Positions 24,256 to 36,643 of a DNA stretch of 64,000 bases are shown one piece after another. The notes below the pieces were generated by a model. The model was not told where the DNA came from. It saw only the letters and a program-made list of their open reading frames with translations, and searched no databases. The stretch is from Ascarosepion bandense. Its lineage: Eukaryota > Mollusca > Cephalopoda > Sepiida > Sepiidae. Position numbers and translations under genes: made by a program. Numbering within the stretch: position 1 is the first letter of the stretch; each line of letters opens with the position of its first letter. Where the stretch lies: the NCBI GenBank assembly GCA_037127315.1, contig JBBBDQ010001610.1:372001-436000 (forward strand), given 5' to 3'.

Positions 24256-24595
24256 TAATATATATACTATATAAACAAACACTAGTATAAACATCACCCA
24301 GCACCAGTTACAGAAATGAAATAGGCCGGACGTTATTTTTAAAAAGCAATAAAAAAATCCTGTTTATTAATTGATATGGATTGCCGAGCAGATTGTAATA
24401 TAAAAAATATATAGAAACCTGAAAATCGAGAGAGGAAAATGTAGACATTAAAAACAAATATCGTAACAGTGAGTGTGGGTGCACTTGAAATGATAAAGAA
24501 TGGAACAAAAAATACATTGAAAGAATCACTGGAAACCATAGCTTAAGAGATATACAAAAATTATCTTGTTCAATACATCTTGTTCAATATATAGT
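24256..24595 (+). mobile_element. R2-like C-terminal remnant
   Basis: Only the last part of the element: caccagttacagaaatgaaa, the region corresponding to NKYRNSECG, and SLRDIQKLSC-like coding before the end. The PLSM-stop end is damaged. No RT. Confidence 0.55.
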
Positions 24596-25529
24596 GCGAC
24601 CATAGCAGAAATCGAATTATAATGAAAAATGACATAAAAAGAATAATATGGGAGATAAAAAAACAAATGAAATGTAGCCATAGGAACACAACACTAACTG
24701 ATTTAGGTTGTGGGAACATAGTAGAAATCAGATGATGATGAAAATAAAGTAATATGAAATACAATTAATGAACCAATATGAGAAAAACAATCATATACAT
24801 TCGTCAACATGCCCTTCAAATTGCTAAAAGACTCCCTCTATTTTCATCTATGAAACATTTGGTTTTGATTGACAATTATATAGTACATAAATATTTCCAT
24901 GTCGCTTGAAAAAATCAAGGGAGGTTACTCTGAATTTTAAAATTTATATATAAAACTTATATATAAATAAAAGTAAGTGTGTATATGTATTTGTGTGCGT
25001 AATCACTCAATATATATATATATATATATATAAGTACTAATAAACATAACAGAAAATGAATGTCTATTATGTTTAAACCTGTACCGTTCCATACAGTCTT
25101 TAATGTTAGGTAAAAATACAGACAAAAGTTGTCCAGCATTTGAATACATATTTCATTATGCTGATTGTATGCCACCTTCAGAGAGGTACAGAGTCGTTAA
25201 CTTAAAGAAACGTGAACAGAATTATATGTCTAAATGAAATGTAATGTGTTCTGACAAGATTGAAATATGATTTTATTAATTTGATTTAATGTATATGGCC
25301 TCCAATATCTGAAGGTTACATTTTACTGTGCGTATGAGTGAGAATTATCGTGTTATCGGCTAAAATCTGTCTAATATTAACTGCATTGTTATGTTTTTTT
25401 TAGAAATGTTTTTAATTTAAATCTGATCGTATAGAAGACAAAAAGTCTACGGAAGAGCGAGGTTGTAGTAAAGCCAATATATGTAGTGAGTTTATTATTA
25501 TTACCATAGATACCATCTCTGAACGGACA
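24596..25529 (+). repeat. W block, copy
   Basis: Same as 8669-9600, with a (TA)n run at about 25012-25032 and part of the tandem gccata-to-agcagaaat motif. An extra stretch (25190-25325, taacttaaagaaacgtgaac) is shared with 44790-44920 and 55370-55500 but is missing near 9400. Confidence 0.6.
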
Positions 25530-26184
25530 TGTAAATTGATACTCTACATTGGTTTTTTTGATGTTACTCCTATTTTCACACGATGTTAGTCTCTGTAGGA
25601 CCAGATTTCTTTTTCCTGAATTTTCTACGTCATCTCTGATCAGATATTCAAGTTTACGCTGCCATTTATAGCAACCGATATTACATAACAGTCTAGAAAT
25701 TTTTCCTTTGTTTCTAACGATATTTTCCCGATTCTTTATACTTTACTTAATTTTAGAGATTTCAATGCGCCTTCATATTTTAGTGTAGCATCTTTCATTC
25801 CCTGTTAAAACACCTCCAAGATATTTATCACACATATTAGATGATTTGATGTACCAGAAATGTAGTTTTTGTTTTCTTATTCCAAGAAAGTTACCCGGGT
25901 CCGATACTCACAACTGTATATTGAGCAGATCTGATAATAATATGAAATGCCTTCAGTAAAGTCTTCCAATCTGTCGGGCCCTTAAAATATTCTGAATTCA
26001 ACATCAGAAATTCACCATTTTTCCATATAGGCAAATATCTTTTAACATATAATTCATGTAAATTCATAATTAGGTTTCAATAAATATATCTTAAGTTTAA
26101 ATAACGAAAGTAACTGTGACATCTGATTTTAAAAATATCAATAGCCAAAATTACAGAAAAGATCTTGAAATATTAAAAAGGAAA
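25530..26184 (-). mobile_element. X block copy and AT-rich flank before gene B
   Basis: 25560-25960 is the RTE-like fragment. 25980-26184 is the flank that also lies at 37880-38090 (inverted) and 56150-56390. No gene. Confidence 0.5.
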
Positions 26185-26395
26185 TTCACAGAGAATTATC
26201 GTCATTGGCTTGAACCATCGCCTCCAGACGACTTCAGAATCTCCTGCAACTTTTCTGGACAATTGCCTTTTTGAAGTTGGCGATTGCTCCCATAATTCTT
26301 GCCTCCAGATCATCTTTGTTGTAACAATGATTTTTGTTGATCTTTCACTCAACATGATTTGATTCAACTGCTTGTGTGGCATGGTGCAGAATGTA
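26185..26395 (-). mobile_element. DDE transposase fragment, copy T3 (C-terminal tail)
   Basis: Minus-strand frames encode a tail with NKDDLEARIMGAIANF-like and CRRF-like pieces and a preceding CHTS-like junction (about 26380). The 5' half seen in T4 is missing; Y begins instead. Confidence 0.5.
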
Positions 26396-26707
26396 AGGAA
26401 AATAATGGGAATCAATGGCTCATTTTCATATTTCATTTAAGACAACTAATATTAGAGAAAACTAAATTCCACACAGTTAACACGTGTCATTAGCTATCTT
26501 CATCAGTACATAGATTCCAAATGAACTGAAAGTATTGTGCTAAGAGAGAAAAGCAAAATTAGCAGAGAATCGGGTGAAGACTTTCATTCGGCAACATGAG
26601 AAAAAATCTCATAATAACAGTGATTCCTCTGAAAAATTCTGTTATCGGACTCTCTACTCTCGGCCAACCCGGTGTATATTCCCTTCCTGCTCTCACTTTC
26701 TCTTTCT

Positions 26708-26755
<48 letters not shown>

Positions 26756-27140
26756 AGCCCCTCCTAAGAAAAGAAGAAAAGTTTGATCGTTTTGGGAATA
26801 AACATAACTGCACGCATAGATCTCTTCCAAATACCTATCCCTGTGTTCAAATCCAGTGTCCGTCTACATCCATTTAACGTGTGTGCAAATAGAATCACTT
26901 CCACACAGTTAAAACGTGTCACTAGCTATCTTCATCAGTACATAGATTCCAAATGAACTGAAAGTATTGTGCAAAGAGAGAAAAGCAAAATTGGTGGAGA
27001 ATCAGGTGAAGCCTTTCTTTTGTCAACAGAAGAAAAAAAATCTCATAATAACAGTGATTCCTCGGAAACACTCTGTGTTCGGAATCTACTCTCGGCCACC
27101 CCGGTGTCTATTCCCTTCCTACTCTCACTTTCTCTTTCTT

Positions 27141-27181
<41 letters not shown>

Positions 27182-27790
27182 CTTTCTCTCTCTCCTTCTC
27201 TCTCCATTTCTGATCCGCTCCTAAGAAAAGAAGAAAAGGTTGATCTTTTGTGGAACAAAAATACACGCACGCATATGTATTTTTAAAATACCTATACATA
27301 GGTTCGAATGCAGTGTCCGTCCATATCCGTTTAACGTGTGTGCAAATAGAATCACTTAATGTTACAACGAAATAAAGATGTTTAAAGAGTTATTTAGTTT
27401 CAAGCGATTAATGTTTGATGTTCTTGAATAATTTATCTTTAGAGATATATCATCAATGACTTTATGCGTTGATTGCGATTAATCTGGGCACATAGATTAT
27501 AAATATATTTGTTAAAGTCCACGAAATATAGACCATTTGAGAAAGGACTGACAATTTTTCACAAATAACTGATGCTTTATTAACACCAATAAATTAGAGG
27601 CCCAACATAACAAAAAAAAATGAAATGAGAATGAACACTAATAAAAATATCACACATTTTCCCGTCCAAATAAAATGTATATTTCATAAACAATATTTCT
27701 CTAAATTCACTGTCGGTGTCGAAATAAGTTTTACAAATCATTTGATATGTTAAAATCACTGATATAAATAAGGACAAAACGTTAAATTCA
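26396..27790 (-). repeat. Y block of gene B, partly duplicated in tandem
   Basis: A segment of about 432 bp is present twice in direct orientation (about 26469-26900 and 26901-27340). Each carries a polypyrimidine tract (26690-26758; 27116-27205) and the following cctcctaagaaaagaagaaaa. The remainder matches 11290-11580 and leads into the gene B 3' UTR. The region holding the TA/GT microsatellites in other Y blocks is deleted. Confidence 0.65.
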
Positions 27791-27805
27791 ATTCAACAAT
27801 CTACT

Positions 27806-27811
27806 TTTATT
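27806..27811 (-). terminator. Poly(A) signal of gene B
   Basis: AATAAA on the minus strand, at the same spacing from the stop as in copy A. Confidence 0.75.
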
Positions 27812-27871
27812 TTGCATATTGAAATGTTACAATAGCAAATGAAAAGTAATCATGTCCAGTATTTCAAATGT

Positions 27872-28342
27872 CTATGACTCATTGCTGCCTTCAGCATCGG
27901 CATCGGCGGCAGCTTCTGTGGCTGTCTCCTCAGTCACTTGAACATCTTCACCAGAAGCTTCTTGCTGTTCCTCTGCGATGACGTTGCTCACTGAAAAGAA
28001 ACAAAACCATTATTAATAATGTAATAGTTTTAGTTTAGTTAAAAATATTTTTTCACTGTAGAAAATTAATTAATAAATTTGATATTTATATTTGATTAAT
28101 GATTAATTAATAAATTTGTTTTTATATTTGCAATATGTATTCTACATATTAGATGAAATCTCAATCAGAATTTCTGAAAATAACATTTTGGGCAAAGCAG
28201 TTAGACTTCAGTTAAAAAATTTAAACGAAAACTGCTAAGATATGTAAAACATTTATGCATGACTTAAAATATATTAATTATTCGTACCTGCGAAGGCAGT
28301 AAAGACGCAGAGAGCCAAAAGAAAGATGAGTTTTCGAGACAT
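27872..28342 (-). CDS. Secreted acidic peptide, copy B
   Basis: Join of 28342-28288 and 27990-27872. Exon 1 (noncoding) ends at 29066 and exon 2 begins at 28348. The product is 57 residues. The signal differs from the others at one site, with Arg for Gly at residue 3 (MSRKLIFLL). The exon 3 product is identical to copy C: VSNVIAEEQQEASGEDVQVT, a middle TEETATEAAADADAEG and a final SNES. The 33 residues after NVIA hold 12 acidic and no basic residues and no Cys, so the peptide should be disordered and strongly anionic. It stands head-to-head with copy C, with a family 1 LINE and other repeats between them. Function unknown; secretion is inferred from the signal peptide alone. Confidence 0.82.
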
Positions 28343-28639
28343 GATGATCTGTAAAAAATATTCAAAATAATTAATAATATATATAAGGTAGATATCCTGA
28401 ATTTCTTTATAGGTAATAACTAATATTTTTCATTATCATTTAGTAATATGTAGGGCGACTTATAAATTGAAAACATTATTTATTTTATTTATTATCTGAT
28501 AGCACCTGCTTACGTCAAAAACTTAAATTGTCCTTTCCGGCCATATCCGGTAAATATCTAAATATATGACTTCGATTTTCATGTGCTGTAATGATGGACA
28601 TGCAGTTGATATAATCAATAAACATTCAGCATGGGAAAT

Positions 28640-28799
28640 CAGAGCCGGGTTCAATTTCTTATCAGGTTAGTGTCATTCATTTACGCACAAATTTCTTAAG
28701 ATTCCCATTGACCGAAATGAGACATGAAAGTTGAAACCTGTCACATCCGTAGGTACCAATAAAAAAAATTCTATTGCAGTAGAAAAAAATGACATATTA

Positions 28800-28867
<68 letters not shown>

Positions 28868-28875
28868 ACACACAA
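28640..28875 (-). repeat. SINE-like segment and long (CA)n in intron 1 of gene B
   Basis: 28640-28765 is the SINE-like segment. 28802-28872 is a nearly perfect CA tract of about 35 units. Intron 1 spans 28349-29065. Confidence 0.6.
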
Positions 28876-29066
28876 ATAAACAGAAACACAAACACACACA
28901 CAGATGATATTCATTGATTTGATTTAAAGTGTAATTGGTAAGACATCGGAAAAAATAAACCTTCATGAAATACAGATTACCATTTTATCAAAACTGTCTG
29001 AATATAAAATTGTTCACAAATGTAAATGTAAAAAAATAGCGATAATAATAATTGTATTGACTTACT

Positions 29067-29161
29067 TTGTGGTGCTGTGTTGTGGGAACACAAATTGACG
29101 ATTCAACAGCTGAACGTTGTCAAAGAAAGTGACTTAGATGTGAGAGAGCCCGATTTTTATA
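29067..29161 (-). promoter_or_regulatory. Core promoter and 5' UTR exon of gene B
   Basis: TATAAAA at 29155-29161; start expected near 29130. Exon 1 sequence is as in copy A except one change in the near-palindrome (CAGCTG in place of CAACTG). Confidence 0.75.
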
Positions 29162-30368
29162 GCGGAATATCTACGTGACTTACTTTAATTCCCTTTGTTG
29201 TCTTATGAAAGGATTAGTACTTTTCAATAAAGAATTCTCTTTGGAATGTTAAGAAGGGGTTTAATCTTTACTTATTTATGACAAAAATATGTTTTAGTTC
29301 ATTTCATATTTCAAATAAATTGTTAATGATTTTTTCGTGCCAAGTTTATTTATTTCTGCTTAAGCATTGACTAGCCACCAGCCTTTGTCCTTTATTAAGA
29401 TTATTTTACCAAAGGACTTTTAAGTATTTCTTGTTTATTCTTAAATCGGATATTTTTCAATTTGGCTCTATGTTAATACATCATTAACCTTTAATAAATT
29501 GGATTTTACGAAAGCACAGTAAAGAGTTTTTGTTTTGAAAATTCTTAGTAGAAGTATGTATTTGATTCTCACATAAGAAGATTCGAAAATATCTTCTCGT
29601 TTAGACTTGTCAAAATATCATGATGAAATATTTAATTTAGTTTTTTTGCAATTTTAATTATTGAAAGACTAAGAAAAACTCAAATATCTTTCAACTTATT
29701 CGATATTTCAACGAAACTTGCTTACACCTTTTGCAGTTTGGCAGATTTTAATATTAACTTTTCATTTCTCACCAGATTCTGATTGACATTCGTTGCCAAA
29801 TTCTTAGCTATTCATTATTAGATTGCCTTTCTCGCAAAGATTATTCAAAGACTTTTTATTGAAAGATCATGTTGACGTCGGCAGATGATGCAAATCCTTG
29901 ATATTTGACTCCTTGTACATACCATGGTTCTTGAAGATATTAACGATCATGGCTCTCCGCAACATTCTTATCTTTTTCAGCGCTTAAAACTTTTGTCTTT
30001 TCAATAACTATCCAACTCTTGGTTCCGACATTGATTTACACGATCTCGTTAATATTGTTTCATATTGTTTCTTTCTGTTCCTTTTTCTTTCCAATAAATT
30101 TACCACCAATTTTATCGATCCTTCTTTCTCATATCTAAATTTAATTTCTAACTGATATTAAGTATAAATATCGTCTACATTTTCATTTTTCTTAAAACAA
30201 ACGAATATCTATAGTACTCCCAGCATTCCTCTGTAAAAACACATTCCTGGTTTTACGAAATTAAAGTTTATAGTCAAAATTGGTTTTATTAATTGAACGC
30301 AAAATTTATTGGAAAATGTAAATAATCAATTATATTTCCCAATATTTTGGTCACCCATTTGATAAAAA
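29162..30368 (-). repeat. U block of gene B
   Basis: Forms the left inner arm of a large inverted repeat with 33400-34600. No gene; the frame seen near 13759 is interrupted here. Confidence 0.7.
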
Positions 30369-32170
30369 ATGCTATTCCTCAATAGGAATCAACGAGTTTG
30401 AAGTCCTCAGCTCCTCAGCGGACAAGGCTGAATGCTTTGCCCATAGATTCTCGACCAATTCGTGTCTCGTTTCGTCTGGAGTCCAGACACCCGATTTCCC
30501 ATCTAGAACTGAGGCCCACTTGAATGACGTCCACATCAAGCCCTCGCTGATTTCTAGCATAATATCAAAACTTGACCCTCACAAAGCGAGTGGTGGGGAC
30601 GGAATCCCAGTCATAGTCTTGAAGAAATGTGCCCCTGAACTCTCCACTGTCCTTTCTAAGCTCTACAACCTCTGCCTATATTCCTCCTGCTTTCCTGCCT
30701 GTTGGAAGTCTTCTTCTGTGGATCCAATATTCAAGGACACTGGTGAACCCTCGGACCCCGAAAATTACCGCCCTATCAGCCTTCTTCCGATCTTCGGCAA
30801 AGTGTTCGAAGCCATTATCAATGCCGAGGTCGTTCAGCATCTCACGGCCCACGAGCTCCTATCGTACAAAGAGTATGGCTTCCGCTTCACCAGGTCTACA
30901 GCTGATATGCTAACGACCATCACAGAGTATAAATACCAGGCTCTCGACAAGAATGGTGATACCCGAACTGTCGCCCTGGATAACCCTAAAGAATTCGACA
31001 TAGTATGTCAAGCCGTGCTTCTACGGAATCTTCGAAGCTACGGCATTAATGGACTTTAGTTGAACTTAATGCAGCCATTCCTCTCCAACCGCACACTGAA
31101 GGTGGTTTTAAACGGACATGCCTCCCAGAACTACACTACAAACGCGAGTGTCCCCCAAGGCTCTACCCTAAGGTCCTACGCTCTTTCTAATCTACATCAA
31201 TGTTCTCCCCGATGCCATAAGATCACAAGCAGGCATGTACGCCGATGATACCACAGTATGCGCTCGCCTCGATCAAAAACTGGTGTTGATGACAAGGCGA
31301 ACCTCGCGGCTGAGCTTGAAAAGGACGTCCAATCCATGGTGGATTGGGGTAGGAAATGGCTCGTAAAATTCAATTCTTCCAAAACGTAGCTGCTTTCAAA
31401 TAACCACCACAGACTACCGCACCTCCCTCCCATTAGCATGGAACAGGCATGCCTCCCAGAGAGTAAAACACTACGCCTGCTTGGCCTGACACTCTCAGCG
31501 GACCTGAAGTGGAATGACTACGTCGAATCCATTGCTAAATCCGCTGCTATGAAAGTCGGCTCTCTGTGCAGGGCCCGGAAATTCTTTCCGCCTGAATCTA
31601 TCCTGCACTTATACAAATCTACCATCCGCCCGAGTTTTGAAAACTGTTGCCACATCTGGTCGGGTGCCCCTGCTATTCTCCTCGGGCTTCTTGACAAAAT
31701 AGAGCGAAGAATCTGTAATGTGATTGATACCGACTTAGCTGATCGCCTGCAGTCACTCTCTAACCCTCGTGACGTGGCTTCCCCTGCGCCTCTACTGTAA
31801 ATAATTTCATGGCTTCTGCTCCGATGAACTTAAATCACTGGTGCCCACTAGGTGTGAGTTTGCACGAAATACTGGCTTGGCAACTAGGCCCCACCCTTTT
31901 ACAGTGAAACCGATGAAATGTAACCGCAATTTCTACTCCAAGAGCTTCTTTACTCGCACTTCCCGCCTGTGGAATTCCCTTCCGCATGCTTGCTTCGCCG
32001 ACGGCTATAACCTGCAGGAATTTAAATGTAAGGTCAATAGACACCTCCTAACACATTAACCCTCCCATTCTCTCCAACTCTCCCCCTATGTAAATCCTAA
32101 ATCGTCTAACGCCCTGTGTAAACCCTGCGCTATATTGGCGCCTGACTTCGGGTGACATGATTTAAAAACC
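30369..32170 (+). mobile_element. APE-type LINE (family 1), 5'-truncated copy b
   Basis: Same start point (atgctattcctcaata) and 3' end as copy a, and the same host insertion site. A long open stretch (30520-31059) covers NDVHIKPSLISSIISKLDPH to LRNLRSYG. The FDRVW motif is degraded to FDIVC. Frames shift near 31060 and 31170; YADD and the KTKLL region follow with a stop. It shares the stop before FHG (ctgtaaataatttcatgg). Confidence 0.85.
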
Positions 32171-32446
32171 AAAAAAACTGTGACATTATTTAATTAGTTA
32201 AGCCTCTTTTTGCTTTAATAAACAATATATATTAAAGACATTATATACTAAAAAAATAGAAATTCGGTTATTAATGCAATTTTAAAAGAACTATTTTAAT
32301 TTTTGAAATTGTAATAATTCATAAAGATTCAAAAAATATTTTCAAATTATTTCAAAGACTTTTCGATGTTGGGCCGTTTCGTTATGAATTAAAGACTATA
32401 TTTGCTAATAGAAAATTGGAAACTTTAACACAAATCATCGAGCCAT
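32171..32446 (+). repeat. S block, truncated at an inversion breakpoint
   Basis: Runs from gacattatttaattagttaa to atcatcgagccat. At about 32446 it joins an inverted R2 fragment. The junction sequence, read on the minus strand, is gggctagatggctcga, and it recurs at about 60592. Confidence 0.7.
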
Positions 32447-32690
32447 CTAGCCCATATTGTTTTCCTAGAACTGTATAACATCTTCCATTTCTGTGGAGGG
32501 ACGGCCATTTCAATTCTTGTCTTACCTCTAAACTTTTTTACATCGGTTTGAAAAATCTTGTTTTGTCTGTATAGTCTTGATCTTTTCTCATATCCTTTAG
32601 TTCTATTGTCTGATTTATTTTTTCCTTGGTTGATAGGATTAGTGATTCCTGAATTTATTGTATTGCCAATATTACTGATCATTTCGATGA
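32447..32690 (-). mobile_element. R2-like fragment, inverted (copy 4)
   Basis: The minus strand encodes SNIGNTINSGITNPI, then KSDNRTKGYEKRSRLYRQNK, EMAVPPQKWKMLYSSRKTIW. This corresponds to 17000-17215 and stops exactly at the breakpoint. Confidence 0.7.
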
Positions 32691-33399
32691 CTGACGAATC
32701 TGTTAAAGAGTTTCTTTTGCGTACATATATTAAAGCAACTATTGGAGAAATATCTATTAGGAATTTACGCTAGATTTTTAGTTGATTGATTTTAACACAA
32801 CTTAAGCAGTGACATTAAGTTAATCTGATTTACACAAGTATTACTTCTTTATAGCATAAGATTAAGAATAAAATTAATTCTTATAGACAGTGTTGTACAT
32901 TCTGGCCATTCCCTTGTATGTGACATATTGATGACATCTCGACAGTTGTCGGGAAAGGTAAGTGTATGGCAACTGGTAATTATAAAATTGTCAAAATCAT
33001 TTCCAGTAACAAACAGTGAAGCACATGACTTTTTCATGGACACACAAAATTAGCACACGCAGAAAAACAAAAATTCAATAAATATAATTTTAACAATTAT
33101 TGTAAAAATGCGATGGCTCAATGATTGTTTTAAACTTTCCAATTTTCGATTAGTAAATATAGTCTTTAATTAATAACGTGACAGCCCATCAGCTAAAAGT
33201 TATGAAATTATTAAAAAATATGTTTTGAAACTTTATAAATAATTACAATTTCAAGAAATAAACAGTTCTTTTAAAATTGCATTAATAATCGAATTTCTAT
33301 TTTTTTAGTTCATAATGTCTTTAATATATATTGTTTATTAAAGCAAAACAAGAGGCTAAAAATAATTAAATAATGCCATCGTTTTATTGCATTTTTTAT
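32691..33399 (-). repeat. Inverted S block with an internal deletion, empty LINE site
   Basis: The distal part (32691-32812) is joined to a more proximal part at about 32812 (cttaagcagtgacattaagt), so roughly 300 bp of S are missing. Near 33380 it runs into U through cgttttattgcattttttat with no LINE. Confidence 0.65.
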
Positions 33400-34600
33400 C
33401 AAATGGGCGAGCAAAATATTTTAAAACATAATTGATTATTTACACTCTCCAATAAGTTTTGCGTTCAACAAATACAACCGATTTTGACTACAAAATTTAA
33501 TTTCGTAAAACCAGGAATGTGTTTTTACAGAGGAATGCTGGGAATACTATAGATATTCGTTTGTTTTAAGAAAAATGAAAATGTAGACGATATTTATACT
33601 TAATATCAGTTAGAAATTAAATTTAGATATGAGAAAGAAGGATCGATAAAATTGGTGGTAAATTTATTGGAAAGAAAAAGGAACAGAAAGAAACAATATG
33701 AAACAATATTAACGAGATCGTGTAAATCAATGTCGGAACCAAGAGTTGAATAGTTATTGAAAAGACAAAAGTTTTTAAGTGCTAAAAAAGATAAGGATGT
33801 CGCGGAGAGCCATGATCGTTAATATCTTCAAGAACCATGGTATGTACAAGGAGTCAAATATCAAGGATTTGCATCATCTGCCGACGTCAACATGATCTTT
33901 GAATAAAAAGTCTTTGAATAACCTTTGGGAGAAAGCCAATCTAATAATGAATAGCTAAGAATTTGGCAACGAATGTCAATCAAAATCTGGTGAGAAATGA
34001 AAAGTTAATATTAAAATCTGCCAAACAACAAAAAATGTAAGCAAGTTTTGTTGAAATATCGAAAAAGTTAAAATACATTTTACTTTTTGTTATTCTTTCA
34101 ATAATTAAAATTGCAAAATAACTAAATCAAATATATCATCATGATATTTTGACAAGTCTAAACGAGAAGATATTTTCGAATCTTCTTATGTGAGAATCAA
34201 ATACATACTTCTACTAAGAATTTTCAAAACAAAAACTCTTTACTGTGCTTTCGTAAAATCCAATTCATTAAAGGTTAATGATGTATTAACATAGAGCCAA
34301 ATTGAAAAATATCCGATTTAAGAATAAACAAGAAATACTTAAAAGTCCTTTGGTAAAATAATCTTAATAAAGGACAAAGGCTGGTGGCTAGTCAATGCTT
34401 AAGCAGAAATAAATAAACTTGGCACGAAAAAATCATTAACAATTTATTTGAAATATGAAATGAACTAAAACATATTTTTGTCATAAATAAGTAAAGATTA
34501 AACCCCTTCTTAACATTCCAAAGAGAATTCTTTATTGAAAAGTACTAATCCTTTCATAAGACAACAAAGGGAATTAAAGTAAGTCACGTAGATATTCTGC
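33400..34600 (+). repeat. U block of gene C
   Basis: Reverse complement of 29162-30368 with high similarity. Conserved upstream elements as for gene A. No gene. Confidence 0.7.
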
Positions 34601-34696
34601 TATAAAAATCGGGCTCTCTCACATCTAAGTCACTTTCTTTGACAACGTTCAACTGTTGAATCGTCAATTTGTGTTCCCACAACACAGCACCACAAA
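34601..34696 (+). promoter_or_regulatory. Core promoter and 5' UTR exon of gene C
   Basis: TATAAAA at 34601-34607; predicted start near 34630. Exon 1 ends at 34696 before gtaagt. TTCAACTGTTGAA lies at 34648-34660. Confidence 0.78.
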
Positions 34697-34860
34697 GTAA
34701 GTCAATACAATTATTATTATCGCTATTTCTTTACATATACATTTGTGAACAATTTTATATTCAGACAGTTTTGATAAAATGGTAATCTGTATTTCATGAA
34801 GGTTTATTTTTTCCGATGTCTTACCAATTACACTTTAAATCAAATCAATGAATATCATCT

Positions 34861-34885
34861 GTGTGTGTGTTTGTGTTTCTGTTTA

Positions 34886-34940
<55 letters not shown>

Positions 34941-35155
34941 ATCCTACATTTAACGACAACTTTCCACAGATTCCATATATATTTAGTAATATATCATTTT
35001 TTTCTACTGCAATAGAAATTTTTTTATTGGTACCTACGGATGTGACAGGCTTCAACTTTCATGTCTCATTTCGGTCAATGGGAATCTTAAGAAATTTGTG
35101 CATAAATGAATGACACTAACCTGATAAGAAATTGAACCCGGCTCTGATTTCCCAT
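34861..35155 (+). repeat. (GT)n and SINE-like segment in intron 1 of gene C
   Basis: GT tract 34889-34939, then (about 35030-35155) the SINE-like segment in inverse orientation to copies A, B and D, as expected from gene orientation. Intron 1 is 34697-35482. Confidence 0.6.
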
Positions 35156-35488
35156 GCTGAGTGTTTATTGATTATATCAACTGCATGTCCAACATTACAG
35201 CACATGAAAATCGAAGTCAAATATTTAGATATTTACCGGATATGGCCCGAAAGGACAATTTACATTTTGACGTAAGCAGGTGCTAACAGATAATAAATAA
35301 AATCAATAATGTTTTCAATTTATAAGTCGCCCTACATATTACTAAATGATAATGGAAAATATTAGTTATTACCTATAAAGAAATTCAAGATAATTACCTA
35401 AACTATTGCGAATGAGTGAGTGCCTGCGAAACTTTTTATACCATTATTATATATTATTAATTATTTTGAATATTTTTTACAGATCATC

Positions 35489-35922
35489 ATGTCTGGAAAA
35501 CTCATCTTTCTTTTGGCTCTCTGCGTCTTTACTGCCTTCGCAGGTACGAATAATTAATATATTTTAAATGATGCATAAATGTTTTACATATCTTATCAGT
35601 TTTCGTTTAAATTTTTTAACTGAAGTCTAACTGCTTTGCCCAAAATTTTATTTTCAGAAATTCTGATTGAGATTTCATCTAATATGTAGAATACATATTG
35701 CAAATATAAAAACAAATTTATTAATTAATTTTCTACAGTGAAAAAATATTTTTAACTAAACTAAAACTATTACATTATTAATAATGGTTTTGTTTCTTTT
35801 CAGTGAGCAACGTCATCGCAGAGGAACAGCAAGAAGCTTCTGGTGAAGATGTTCAAGTGACTGAGGAGACAGCCACAGAAGCTGCCGCCGATGCCGATGC
35901 TGAAGGCAGCAATGAGTCATAG
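35489..35922 (+). CDS. Secreted acidic peptide, copy C
   Basis: Join of 35489-35543 and 35804-35922. Exon 2 begins at 35483 after tttttacag, the intron 2 donor is gtacga, the acceptor is cttttcag, and the phase is 1. The product is 57 residues: signal MSGKLIFLLALCVFTAFA, then VSNVIAEEQQEASGEDVQVT, TEETATEAAADADAEG and SNES. It is the cleanest copy to use as reference: plus strand, every element intact, 3' UTR with AATAAA at 35983-35988. The start is fixed because it is the only ATG after the 3' splice site that opens into a signal peptide. No Cys and no dibasic processing site are present in the mature part. Family unknown. Confidence 0.85.
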
Positions 35923-35982
35923 ACAATTGAAATACTGGACATGATTACTTTTCATTTGCTATTGTAACATTTCAATATGCAA

Positions 35983-35988
35983 AATAAA
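35983..35988 (+). terminator. Poly(A) signal of gene C
   Basis: AATAAA, 60 bp past the stop, followed by a T-rich stretch near 36000-36020. Confidence 0.75.
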
Positions 35989-35999
35989 AGTAGATTGTT

Positions 36000-36607
36000 G
36001 AATTGAATTTAATGTTTTGTCCTTATTTATATCAGTGATTTTAACATATCAAATGATTTGTAAAACTGTGAATTTAGAGAAATATTTTTTATGAAATATA
36101 CATTTCATTTGGACGGGAAAATGTGTCATATTTTTATTAGTGTTCATTTTCATTTCATTTTTTTGTTGTTATGTTGGGCCTCTAATTTAATAAAGTAATA
36201 ATGGTGTAATATAGCATCTGTGATTTGTGAAAAATTGTCAGTCTTTTCTCAAATGGTCCATATTACGTGGATTTAAAAATATATATTATTTAACTATGTG
36301 CCCAACTTAATCGCAATCAACGCATAAAAATCATTGATGATATATCTCTAAATAAACATTATTCAAGAACATCAAACATTAATCGCTTGAAACTAAATAA
36401 CTCTTTAAACATCTTTATTTCCTCGTAACATTAAGTAATTCTATTTGCACACACGTTAAACGGATATAGATGGACACTGGATTCGAACCCAATGATGGGT
36501 AGTTTGGAAAATATCTATGCGGGCGTATATATTTGTTTCACAAAAGATCAACCTTTTCTTCTTTTCTTAGGAGCGGATCAGAAAGGGAGAGAGAAGGATA
36601 GCGACAA

Positions 36608-36643
<36 letters not shown>

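Noticed and set aside
27043..27299. Minus-strand frames rich in Glu-Arg repeats
   Set aside because: They are the translation of the TC/GA tract and are not present as one frame in other copies.
28802..28872. CRISPR-like regular repeat
   Set aside because: Simple dinucleotide repeat without spacers in a eukaryotic genome.
34855..35113. Frames rich in Cys-Val or His-Thr in gene C intron 1 and similar in B and D
   Set aside because: Translations of CA/GT microsatellites inside an intron.
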